NCBI GenBank assembly: GCA_902524655.1
Contig: CABZEG010000012.1
Location: forward strand, 1-48,890
Direction: 5' to 3'
Origin: an uncultured Alphaproteobacteria bacterium
GTDB lineage: Bacteria; Pseudomonadota; Alphaproteobacteria; Rhodobacterales; Rhodobacteraceae
DNA: 48,890 bases
Shown: positions 9,650 through 17,352 of the stretch, piece by piece
Layout of the letters: each line of letters starts with the position of its first letter
Numbering within the stretch: the first letter of the stretch is position 1
The notes under the pieces: generated by a model
Seen by the model: only the letters and a program-made list of their open reading frames with translations
What the model was told of the DNA's origin: nothing
Database searches by the model: none
Translations under genes and position numbers: made by a program

Positions 9650-9685
9650 AATAACTATTTATTGTATGATAAATAAAAAGTTATT
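9650..9685. promoter_or_regulatory. Inverted repeat in the divergent control region
   Basis: The 148-base gap between the two divergent catabolic operons is very AT-rich. It contains an interrupted inverted repeat. AATAACT at 9650-9656 pairs with AGTTATT at 9679-9685, and inside them ATTTAT at 9657-9662 pairs with ATAAAT at 9669-9674 around TGTATG. The outer arms are offset by four bases on the right side. Its position suggests an operator shared by both operons. AT-rich DNA yields such repeats by chance, so this is a candidate only, and no regulator gene is present nearby. Confidence 0.35.
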
Positions 9686-9737
9686 TTTACAACCGTTATT
9701 TTAACGAATAATCTAACTATCAATATAGGTGAATAAA

Positions 9738-10124
9738 ATGTCTAAAAAAATTATTGGCGATCCATTGATTATAAATGGACGAAAGCTGTCATTATCTAAG
9801 GCTGTTAGAGCTGGCGACTTTGTATATTTAACGGGTCAAGTTCCTATGAAAAACGGTGTGGTCATAACTGAAGGTTCCATAGAAGAGCAAACAAGAATAG
9901 TGCTCGATGAAATTAAAAATACATTGATAGAGGCTGGATGTGAGTTGCAGGATATAATTAAAGCTATGGTTTGGCTGAAAAATAGAGAAGATTTCCCAGG
10001 GTTTAATTCGATTTACGGTGAGTATTTTGACCATGAGCCACCAGCTAGATCTGCCGTGGTCAGCGATCTTTTGGTGGATGTTTTAGTTGAAGTAGAAGTA
10101 GTAGCTTATAAACCTGAGTTGTGA
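9738..10124 (+). CDS. RidA/YjgF-family enamine/imine deaminase
   Basis: The 128-residue protein has the RidA fold signatures: GDFVYLTGQVP near the N-terminus, the conserved arginine in PPARSAVV and the glutamate in VEVEVVAY. RidA proteins hydrolyse reactive enamines and imines to carbonyls plus ammonium or an amine. AGGTG lies seven bases before the ATG at 9738, which I prefer to the GTG at 9729. It is the first gene of the plus-strand operon and is separated by one base from the hydrolase gene. As with RutC beside RutA/RutD in pyrimidine breakdown, it probably speeds hydrolysis of an unstable enamine formed after ring cleavage (inference). Confidence 0.85.
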   Translation: MSKKIIGDPLIINGRKLSLSKAVRAGDFVYLTGQVPMKNGVVITEGSIEEQTRIVLDEIKNTLIEAGCELQDIIKAMVWLKNREDFPGFNSIYGEYFDHEPPARSAVVSDLLVDVLVEVEVVAYKPEL

Positions 10125-10125
10125 A

Positions 10126-10920
10126 ATGAAGAGGCAATATTTTAACGGAAACTGCTTTAAATATTTTTTTAAGAATCCTAAGTTTAAAACTATTGTTTTT
10201 ATACATGGTTTAGGACTCAACCAAGATGTCTGGTCATGGCAAGTTTCTATGTTTAAAAACCATAATGTACTTATATATGATCTTCTTGGTCATGGTGACA
10301 GTAAAGATCCTGAAGGTGATATTTCTTTAAACTTGTTTGCAGATCAACTGCTGCAAATAATCAATCACATTAAATTAGAAAAATTTATACTAATTGGGTT
10401 TTCTCTGGGATCAATGATTTCTCGAAAATTTGCGTCTTTACAGCCAAGCATAGTTGAAGCTCTAGTTCTTTTAAATTCACCCAATAGGCTGTTGGATCAG
10501 GAAAGGGATGAAATTTTAGAAAGAGCAAAGTTGTTGGAAGACGAGGGTCCAGAGCCTACAACTGATGCGGCGATAAAAAGATGGTTTAGTATTCCTTTTC
10601 AGAAAAGTAATCCTCATATCGTTCAGCTTGTACGCAACTGGGTAAATAACAATAGAAAAGAAATTTATTCAAAAGTTTACCCCATACTCTATTACGGATC
10701 TATTGACCTTAAATCGCTACATGAAAGCAAGCCGACACTTATAATAACCTGTGATCAAGATTTTGCAAATGGTCCTGATGCTGCAAGAGAAATTGCAAAA
10801 AATTTTAAAAATAGCCATCTCTGTATTTTACAAAACTTGAGGCATATGGCATTGGTCGAAGACTTTAAAAAGGTTTTTATAAAAATTGATGAATTTCTTG
10901 TATCATTGAATTTACATTAA
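10126..10920 (+). CDS. Alpha/beta hydrolase, possibly TgnD/RutD-like
   Basis: The 264-residue protein has a complete alpha/beta-hydrolase triad. The oxyanion region is HGLGLNQDVW, the nucleophile serine is in GFSLGSMIS, the acid is in ITCDQDFANGPD and the histidine in NLRHMALVED. It follows RidA by one base. Enzymes of this fold beside luciferase-like monooxygenases hydrolyse ring-opened amides, as TgnD does for an N-methylformamido-methylene succinate and RutD for aminoacrylate/carbamate intermediates. By position it is likely to do a comparable cleavage here. The substrate cannot be read from the sequence. Confidence 0.85.
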   Translation: MKRQYFNGNCFKYFFKNPKFKTIVFIHGLGLNQDVWSWQVSMFKNHNVLIYDLLGHGDSKDPEGDISLNLFADQLLQIINHIKLEKFILIGFSLGSMISRKFASLQPSIVEALVLLNSPNRLLDQERDEILERAKLLEDEGPEPTTDAAIKRWFSIPFQKSNPHIVQLVRNWVNNNRKEIYSKVYPILYYGSIDLKSLHESKPTLIITCDQDFANGPDAAREIAKNFKNSHLCILQNLRHMALVEDFKKVFIKIDEFLVSLNLH

Positions 10921-10929
10921 CATTTTTTT

Positions 10930-10950
10930 GATACTTAATTATAAAGTATC
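10930..10950. promoter_or_regulatory. Small hairpin between hydrolase and AA_synth genes
   Basis: A perfect 7-base inverted repeat (GATACTT and AAGTATC) surrounds a 7-base loop in the 80-base gap after the hydrolase. It has no downstream run of T residues long enough for an intrinsic terminator. It could be an attenuating or RNA-processing hairpin, or an operator for the second half of the operon. The AA_synth gene beyond it has its own strong ribosome site, so an internal promoter is possible. Confidence 0.3.
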
Positions 10951-11000
10951 TTTAATGATCGTTACGTGCTTTATTTATTTGCAAAAGAATAGGAGCTCAT

Positions 11001-11603
11001 ATGCTTAAAGAACTGAGAAAGATTGTAACCTTTGATGAAGATATATACAGTGAAGGAGGAAAAGAAGCTAATCCTATTCTTCGCATAATAGGTGTTGCTG
11101 CAGTATTATCTAATCCTTGGAAAGGTCAGGGGTTTGTAGAGGACTTGCAACCAGAAATTAAAAGAATTGCTCCTGTAATGGGTAAAGCTTTGACCGACCG
11201 TTTGATTTCAATGGTTGGTAGTGGAGAAAATATTGAAGCATACGGGAAGGCAGCATTAGCTGGGACCAGTTGTGAAATAGAGCATGCTTCAGCTATTATT
11301 CATACTTTGCAATTTGGAAACTTTTACAGGGAAGCGGTTGGTGCAAAAAGTTACCTAGGTTTTACAAACACAAGGGGTCCAGCAAATACACAAATTCAAA
11401 TACCATTAATGGATAAGCATGACACTGGAAGGCGATCACATTATTTGACCGTGCAGTTCTCTATATATGATGCGCCTGGTGTCGACGAAGTAGTGTGTGC
11501 TCTCGGAGCTGCTACAAGCGGTAGGCCCCATCATAGAATAGGTGACCGATACTCAGATCTAAAAGCCCTCGGCAAGTCTGTTGATAATCCAGCTGGTATA
11601 TAA
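11001..11603 (+). CDS. AA_synth-family (DUF1185) protein
   Basis: The 200-residue protein matches my memory of the bacterial 'amino acid synthesis' family (PF06684, formerly DUF1185). The features are an opening with RKIVTFDEDIYSEGG, then IGVAAVLSNPWKGQGFVEDL, a central SGENIEAYGKAALAG and a histidine-rich GRPHHRIGDR near the end. No biochemical function is firmly established for the family to my knowledge; structural work suggested a small-molecule enzyme. The start has AGGAG five bases ahead of the ATG. It lies inside a run of catabolic genes (RidA, hydrolase, aldehyde dehydrogenase), which points to handling of a breakdown intermediate rather than biosynthesis. That is inference. Confidence 0.75.
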   Translation: MLKELRKIVTFDEDIYSEGGKEANPILRIIGVAAVLSNPWKGQGFVEDLQPEIKRIAPVMGKALTDRLISMVGSGENIEAYGKAALAGTSCEIEHASAIIHTLQFGNFYREAVGAKSYLGFTNTRGPANTQIQIPLMDKHDTGRRSHYLTVQFSIYDAPGVDEVVCALGAATSGRPHHRIGDRYSDLKALGKSVDNPAGI

Positions 11604-11620
11604 AAGAAAAGGTGAAATCA

Positions 11621-13036
11621 ATGAAACTAGATAAATTCTACGTTAATGGCGAATGGGTCTCCCCTGTAAAAGATGAAAAAATTGATATTATTAATCCATC
11701 AGATGAATCAGTTATTGGGACACTAAACGTTGGCTCTCAGCAGGATATTGATAAGGCAGTAGAGGCAGCAAAAGCTGCGTTTTCAAGCTATGCGCGGACA
11801 AGTGTAGCTGAGCGTTTAGACCTGTTGAAAGAAATAAGAAACCAGTTTAAAAATCGCTTTGATGATTTTGTGGAAGCTATCACTAAAGAAATGGGGTCGC
11901 CTGTAAAGCTTTCTCGCGGTGCACAAGCAGCTGTAGGGTTAGGTCATTTAAAGACTGCAATAAGGGTGCTAGAGGAACATAAATTTGAATATCCTTTTAA
12001 TGGCTACACAGTAAGGCACGAACCAATTGGAGTTTGTGGGCTTATCACACCTTGGAATTGGCCAATTAACCAAACTATCTCGAAGCTCGGACCGTGTCTT
12101 GCCTCAGGGTGCACAGCGATCTTGAAACCAAGTGAAATATCCCCATTATCAGCTAATATAATCGCTGAGATAATGGATGCCGCAAAAGTTCCTAAAGGAG
12201 TTTTTAATATGGTGCATGGCTTGGGTCCAGTTGTAGGGGAGGCCTTATCTAACCATAAGGATGTTGATATGATGTCTTTTACTGGTTCAACGAGGGGAGG
12301 GGTCGCTGTTGCTCAGGCTGCGGCAAAATCGGTCAAGAGAGTTAGTCAGGAACTTGGAGGAAAATCACCAAATATAATTTTTGATGATGAAAAGTTTGAG
12401 CAATCGGTCACTGTTGGCGTGCAAAAAATTATGGAGAATACAGGACAGTCTTGTAATGCCCCAACTCGCATGATTGTTCCAAAAAATCGACAACATGAAG
12501 CTTTGGAAATTGCAAAAAATGTTGCAGAAAAATTGATAACCGGTGACCCAACAAAAGAGGAAACAGACATTGGCCCTCTAGTCAGTCAAGCTCAATTCGA
12601 TAAAGTGCAAAGGTTAATTGAATCAGGGATTAAGGCTGGTGCTCAATTAGTAACTGGTGGATTAGGAAAGCCTATGGGGCTTAATGCTGGTTATTTTGTT
12701 AAGCCGACTGTTTTTGGAGATGTAAAAAACTCCATGGAAATTGCCCAAGAAGAAATATTTGGACCTGTCTTATCTGTAATACCGTATGAAGACATTGATA
12801 ATGCGGTTCAGATTGCGAATGACACAAGCTATGGCCTTTCTGCTTATGTCTGTGGTAGTGATTCAGAAAAATTAAGGAGCGTCGCGAGGCAAATAAGAGC
12901 AGGTCAAATCCATGTTAATTATGGTAGCGGGGGAACCAATGCACCATTTGGCGGTTTTAAGCAATCGGGTAATGGGCGTGAAAAGGCTGAATGGGGTTTG
13001 GAAGAATTCTTAGAGACTAAAGCAATAATGGAGTAA
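11621..13036 (+). CDS. Aldehyde dehydrogenase, second copy (semialdehyde dehydrogenase-like)
   Basis: The 471-residue protein is a complete ALDH enzyme: ITPWNWP cofactor segment, FTGSTRGG loop, Glu245 in SQELGGKSP and nucleophile Cys278 in NTGQSCNAP. It is clearly different from the enzyme at 8108. The ATG at 11621 has AAGGTG at the right distance and is preferred to the in-frame GTG at 11612. It lies 17 bases after the AA_synth stop, in the same operon. If the locus works like trigonelline breakdown, this would be the final step, oxidising a succinate-semialdehyde-like product for the TCA cycle (TgnE position). The exact aldehyde is unknown. Confidence 0.85.
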   Translation: MKLDKFYVNGEWVSPVKDEKIDIINPSDESVIGTLNVGSQQDIDKAVEAAKAAFSSYARTSVAERLDLLKEIRNQFKNRFDDFVEAITKEMGSPVKLSRGAQAAVGLGHLKTAIRVLEEHKFEYPFNGYTVRHEPIGVCGLITPWNWPINQTISKLGPCLASGCTAILKPSEISPLSANIIAEIMDAAKVPKGVFNMVHGLGPVVGEALSNHKDVDMMSFTGSTRGGVAVAQAAAKSVKRVSQELGGKSPNIIFDDEKFEQSVTVGVQKIMENTGQSCNAPTRMIVPKNRQHEALEIAKNVAEKLITGDPTKEETDIGPLVSQAQFDKVQRLIESGIKAGAQLVTGGLGKPMGLNAGYFVKPTVFGDVKNSMEIAQEEIFGPVLSVIPYEDIDNAVQIANDTSYGLSAYVCGSDSEKLRSVARQIRAGQIHVNYGSGGTNAPFGGFKQSGNGREKAEWGLEEFLETKAIME

Positions 13037-13060
13037 AAAGTATCACTAGGGGGATTTGAT

Positions 13061-14065
13061 TTGTCTATTGAATCAGGAACAAGCAATAATTTTACGGTAG
13101 ATTGTTTGCAGTATGCTAATTGGTCTAAGGAAATTTTTGAGCAGATGAGACAAGGTGGAGTTGACTGTGTTCATGTAACTATTGCCTACCATGAAAACTT
13201 TCGGGAAGCTATTTTAAACCTTGAGAAATGGAACGAATATTTCAATAGTTATTCGGAGTATATCGTGCAAGCAGGTAGCTATAATGAAATATTATCTGCT
13301 AAGAAAAATAATAAAACAGCTATTATTTTCGGTTTTCAAAATCCGGCTCCAATAGAAGACGATATTTCTTTGTTAGAAGTTTGGCAAAAGCTTGGTATTC
13401 GATTTATGCAACTATCTTATAACAATCAATCGCTCCTTGCTACAGGTTGTTATGAAAAGAATGACCCTGGTTTAACACGAATGGGGAAAGAAGTTATTAA
13501 GGAAATGAATAGGCTTGGGATTGTTGTTGACATGAGCCATTCTTCTGATCGATCAACCTTAGAGGCAATTGATAATTCATCACGGCCTATTGCAATTACC
13601 CATGCCAACCCTGCGTTTTGGCATTCTGCTTTGAGAAATAAGTCAGATGAAGTTCTAGACCGAATGTTTAAAAACGGTGGTATGTTGGGATTTTCTCTTT
13701 ATTCACATCATTTACATAATGGGAGTAATTGTACTATCAAAGACTTTTGTAAAATGATTGCAAAAACGGCAGAAAAATTTGGATCAAAAAATATTGGGAT
13801 AGGAAGTGATCTTTGTCAGAATCAGCCCGATAGTATAGTAGAGTGGATGAGAAATGGAAGATGGACCAAAACAAAAGACTTTGGAGAAGGAGATTCTTCT
13901 AACCCTGGCTTTCCTATTCAGCCTAATTGGTTCAAGTCAAACAAGGATTTTGTCAATATTAAGAATGGATTAAAGAATATTGGATTTGATAATAATGAAA
14001 TTAATTCTATTATGGGACTTAATTGGATGAAGTTTTTCGAAAGTTCTTTTAGCAAAGAGATCTAA
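13061..14065 (+). CDS. Peptidase M19 (membrane dipeptidase)-like protein with altered metal site
   Basis: The 334-residue protein is an M19/renal-dipeptidase-type amidohydrolase barrel. It has IIFGFQNPAPIEDD, FMQLSYNNQS, VVDMSHSS, ITHANP and IGIGSDLCQ, which carry most metal and substrate residues of the family. The N-terminal His-x-Asp motif that provides two zinc ligands in canonical members is missing; the corresponding stretch reads VDCLQYANWS. I recall a proteobacterial subgroup with this same change, so it may be a real subfamily with a different activity. The TTG start has GGGGGA seven bases ahead. It would hydrolyse an amide or dipeptide-like bond in the pathway, but the substrate is not known. 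Confidence 0.78.
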   Translation: MSIESGTSNNFTVDCLQYANWSKEIFEQMRQGGVDCVHVTIAYHENFREAILNLEKWNEYFNSYSEYIVQAGSYNEILSAKKNNKTAIIFGFQNPAPIEDDISLLEVWQKLGIRFMQLSYNNQSLLATGCYEKNDPGLTRMGKEVIKEMNRLGIVVDMSHSSDRSTLEAIDNSSRPIAITHANPAFWHSALRNKSDEVLDRMFKNGGMLGFSLYSHHLHNGSNCTIKDFCKMIAKTAEKFGSKNIGIGSDLCQNQPDSIVEWMRNGRWTKTKDFGEGDSSNPGFPIQPNWFKSNKDFVNIKNGLKNIGFDNNEINSIMGLNWMKFFESSFSKEI

Positions 14066-14066
14066 G

Positions 14067-15764
14067 TTGGCAGTAGAAAAAAAAATACAGCTGTGTGGTT
14101 CACAGCCAAATATAAGAAAGCCTTCCGAGGTTATGAAACTTGAAAGAATGGGGTCCTTCCATCCATCGAGGCTATCTTTTGCAAGAATATTGATCCGTAA
14201 AATGATACAGGAAAAAACGCATATTAGTTGTTCGCGTTGGGAAATGGATGAAAAAGGATTTGGTTATGCGGTTTATCAGTTGAACCTTTTTGGAAAAGAC
14301 TTGGCATTAATTGCATTTTCTAATCATCTTGAGAGTTCACAAAGGACTGATAGAGTTATTGCATCAAGTTGGGATACCTCTTTTGCGCTGTTTGATGGCG
14401 TTCCATCGATTCCAGACATTGAAAGACTTAAAACACAGTTACCTTTTCAAGAGGCGGGTAGGTATAGAAATACTGAGCTAGTTCTGAGTAGGGCTAATAA
14501 ATCTGTAAGGATGTTTGAGCTGGTAGCGAAGTCACTAAGTGAAGGTGAGCAACCTCCAATCGAGCTGATAAATGAAATCGGATATTTAATGCGAACTACG
14601 GCAGTGTATGGAAACGGAAAATTCGGCATTGATGATAGAAAAAATCATTGTGAACATTCTGACTTCTCTGTCCCATTTCAGCTTGAAATGCTAACGGTGT
14701 ACTTGATTAGAGGCTTTTCACTAGACCTAGTTAATCATGTTGCGAAAGCCCTTAACCCTAAAAAATTTGTTTCCCTTGATAAAAAAATTCAAAGATATCT
14801 AGGAATTGGTAATGCAACTGGGCTTGGGATGGCTCCATTTTTGGTCAAACACCCTGTCTTATTAAATAATTGGTTTCAAGTTCGTGAAACCGCATTGTCA
14901 AGGATGATTAATTTAGCAGAGCTTTCTAACGAAAAGGCTGAAAGATTAATTGAGTTAACATTTAGAGTTAAAGTCTTCATTAACTCTTGGAAGACAGATG
15001 ATAATAGACTGAAGAAAAGAATTGACACCTTGGAAACTGAGTGGGCATCAATGATAAATGAATTTACTTTAGAAAAATTGTTAAAAATTAATGCTTTAGA
15101 GGATATATTTAATATTTCTAAAAAATATTCGATAGAATGCCAAGAGTTAGTAGTGTCCTTGTTTTTGGAAGTTGGTGGAGATTTAATTGACGGGCTTGAT
15201 CTGTGTTTAGAGAGTACCAAATTGCCTATGCTCTATCCTAATATGAGAGTGCATGAATTAGCTGACTTAATAAAAAAGAACTTCTCTTGGGCTTTGAAAA
15301 TAGATTTTTCTTTGGAAGAAAATCAATCAAGGTTTTGGTATGTCTCAGAAGAAAAATTGGAGCCGAGATTAGGAAATCGCTATGAAGAGGAAGGTCAAGA
15401 TTTAGAAAAGCCTTTAGATATTGCTAGGAGGGTGTGTTCTTTGCATGCTGATCTCGGAAGTATCGACAATGATATGATAGTAGCGGAATTTTTAATGAAA
15501 CACCCTGAACATCGATTTATTATTCGCAGGATACAAACGAATGCTTGGGCTCCATACTCCGAAATACACGATAATTTAATTGATGAACATTGCAAACCTA
15601 TAGATATGCTACGTTGTAAACTATCCTTTTTTGGCGCATCTAAATTTGATCCGAAATCAGACAGGTGGGTTAGAGTTAACTTGTTTCAAGGAGCACCCCT
15701 AAAAAACGAACTCAATGACCAAAAAAATGACGATTGGTGGATGCCTACACTCGAATATTCCTAA
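14067..15764 (+). CDS. Conserved-looking protein of unknown function, 565 residues
   Basis: I do not recognise this protein. It is soluble, with no signal peptide or membrane segment. The N-terminal third has many charged and aromatic residues (RMGSFHPSRLSFARIL, ISCSRWEMDEKGFGYAVYQL, LALIAFSNHL), including WDTSFALFDG. The middle third is helical (FLVKHPVLLNNWFQVRETALSRMI). A C-terminal part contains FRYVSEEK-like tryptophan/tyrosine-rich and acidic segments, with PRLGNRYEEEG and HRFIIRRIQTNAWAPYSEIHD. It starts at a TTG one base after the M19 stop, with AGAG eight bases ahead, and its stop overlaps the ATG of the next gene. Tight coupling implies that it works with the DUF3726-like partner and the upstream enzymes. 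Confidence 0.6.
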   Translation: MAVEKKIQLCGSQPNIRKPSEVMKLERMGSFHPSRLSFARILIRKMIQEKTHISCSRWEMDEKGFGYAVYQLNLFGKDLALIAFSNHLESSQRTDRVIASSWDTSFALFDGVPSIPDIERLKTQLPFQEAGRYRNTELVLSRANKSVRMFELVAKSLSEGEQPPIELINEIGYLMRTTAVYGNGKFGIDDRKNHCEHSDFSVPFQLEMLTVYLIRGFSLDLVNHVAKALNPKKFVSLDKKIQRYLGIGNATGLGMAPFLVKHPVLLNNWFQVRETALSRMINLAELSNEKAERLIELTFRVKVFINSWKTDDNRLKKRIDTLETEWASMINEFTLEKLLKINALEDIFNISKKYSIECQELVVSLFLEVGGDLIDGLDLCLESTKLPMLYPNMRVHELADLIKKNFSWALKIDFSLEENQSRFWYVSEEKLEPRLGNRYEEEGQDLEKPLDIARRVCSLHADLGSIDNDMIVAEFLMKHPEHRFIIRRIQTNAWAPYSEIHDNLIDEHCKPIDMLRCKLSFFGASKFDPKSDRWVRVNLFQGAPLKNELNDQKNDDWWMPTLEYS

Positions 15765-16378
15765 TGGATCTTTCTTTTTCGGAGCTAAAAGACTTAGTAT
15801 TTAACGCAAGTATGGGTAGCAACCTTCCTGTTGGGGTCTGTGAGGATTTATCGTATGGTGTTACTTTTCTAGAGTCACGTTCTTTGCCTGGTGGCAAAGA
15901 GCTTTTATATTCCCTAAAGTGTGAACGCCACCCACCAGTATCACCAAAAAAAAAAGGGCTAAGTCTTATTTTTAGCAATTCACGAGCTATTTTCGAAGGT
16001 CTTAGCGCAATTGATTTGCTTGTTTCAGAGGCGTGTGAAAATGTGATATTGGAAAATATTGACTCTTCGATGCTTTTGGTTGGACTAGCCTCTAACTATT
16101 ATGGTCTTAGTTTTAGTTTTTATAAAAATAAAAAAATCTGTGCTGCGCTTTTTAATAATCAACTTAATTGGGAAAACGACAACTACAGACGCAGCAATAA
16201 TATAGAGATACGCTCAAACAACAGTGAGCTGAACAATCCGTTAGCTAAACGCTCACGAATGTTGTTAGATGACAATGTGTTCAAAGAACTTTCTAATCTA
16301 GCATCTAACATGCTGGTTCCCGAAAGCGAACTATCTCGAGCAACGGGAGCAGGGGCTGGAAATATAGATAATGATTAA
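15764..16378 (+). CDS. DUF3726-like small protein
   Basis: The 204-residue protein begins LSFSELKDLVFNASMG and continues VGVCEDLSYGVTFLESRSLPGG. This resembles the start of DUF3726 proteins, which have a conserved helix pair with a glycine-rich turn and an LPG motif. No catalytic motif, signal peptide or membrane segment is visible, and the last 15 residues are a low-complexity Ala/Gly tail. Its ATG shares one base with the stop of the 565-residue gene, so the two are probably made together and may form a complex. Function is unknown; the DUF assignment is from memory and moderate. Confidence 0.6.
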   Translation: MDLSFSELKDLVFNASMGSNLPVGVCEDLSYGVTFLESRSLPGGKELLYSLKCERHPPVSPKKKGLSLIFSNSRAIFEGLSAIDLLVSEACENVILENIDSSMLLVGLASNYYGLSFSFYKNKKICAALFNNQLNWENDNYRRSNNIEIRSNNSELNNPLAKRSRMLLDDNVFKELSNLASNMLVPESELSRATGAGAGNIDND

Positions 16379-16383
16379 TTGTT

Positions 16384-17244
16384 TTAGTTAAAATTACCTA
16401 AGCCTTGTAACAATGGCGCAAAATTTTGAAGCACACCGGGAAGCGACCTAATATCTTCAATCACTCCGTCTTTTGCAGATACAATTGCTGAAAACAAGTC
16501 ATTTCGATCCTGTGATATTTCATCAATTGAAAGACTATTAGATCCATCATAATCAATATTAGCCATTAACGTTTGGGTAATCAGGGGCAAAAAAGGTACA
16601 ATTGCAACATACACTCCAAAGGTGGTAGTCTTATCTAAGTCATCATTAGTATTTTGGCCTAAGAGAACTGAAACCAAGCTTAGGGAGCGAAGTCCTCTAT
16701 TTAATTCAGCTCGGTGAAGTTTCTTGTCTTTGTTTACATCTAAAAATTTAAATAAATCTTGAAGGCATTTGTCTTGCTCAGGGTTTCTGCATGCCTGTAC
16801 TACTGGGCTGTTAAGCAAGCTAAGTAATTCTCCATATTTGCTCTCTATTAACGGATCATTACTTTCGCATTTATAGTATATTGTGTCTTGCGTTTGCTGG
16901 TTTTTTAGAAAACTATAATCAGACCCATCCCAGTTTTCTGGAGGATATCTTTCTACTAATTGTCCCCTATCTATTTGATAAAAGTAGTTGAAATTTGGAT
17001 TGTTATCACTTGTTTGGAATGCTGTCCAATTTTCTACATTTTTAGGAAACACAAAATTAAATTCAACTTGAGAGTCATCTTCATAAATATAGCCGTTGGT
17101 TCCAATAAATAGAGCATATTGCTCTATTGAAAACTTACAAGATTTACCAGACCAATACCCTTGATACTTTAAAGGAATTTGATCAGAAAACGCGTTGCCA
17201 ATCAGTACGAAAAAAGAAAAAATAGTAAGTATAATAGTTCTCAT
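16384..17244 (-). CDS. Exported EF-hand protein
   Basis: The 286-residue protein has a signal peptide (MRTIILTIFSFFVLIGNAFS) and then a secreted or periplasmic chain. Two calcium-binding loops are readable: DVNKDKKLHRAE near residue 173 and DYDGSNSLSIDE near residue 237, both with acids at EF-hand positions 1, 3 and 12, and a hydrophobic helix (VAIVPFLPLITQTLM) between them. The N-terminal part has a pair of cysteines and many aromatics but no family I recognise. The ATG at 17244 has AGGAG seven bases ahead, so the in-frame ATG at 17265 is unlikely. It is convergent with the DUF3726-like gene and its partner is unknown. Confidence 0.75.
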   Translation of the reverse strand: MRTIILTIFSFFVLIGNAFSDQIPLKYQGYWSGKSCKFSIEQYALFIGTNGYIYEDDSQVEFNFVFPKNVENWTAFQTSDNNPNFNYFYQIDRGQLVERYPPENWDGSDYSFLKNQQTQDTIYYKCESNDPLIESKYGELLSLLNSPVVQACRNPEQDKCLQDLFKFLDVNKDKKLHRAELNRGLRSLSLVSVLLGQNTNDDLDKTTTFGVYVAIVPFLPLITQTLMANIDYDGSNSLSIDEISQDRNDLFSAIVSAKDGVIEDIRSLPGVLQNFAPLLQGLGNFN

Positions 17245-17352
17245 ATTACATCTCCTGTTATCCAAAAGGTGGACTAACCTGATATCTCAGTTTAGTTTAT
17301 ACTATGAATTGGTCAAAAAATCGAAAGTATTTTTTACAGCGAGGAATTTCAG

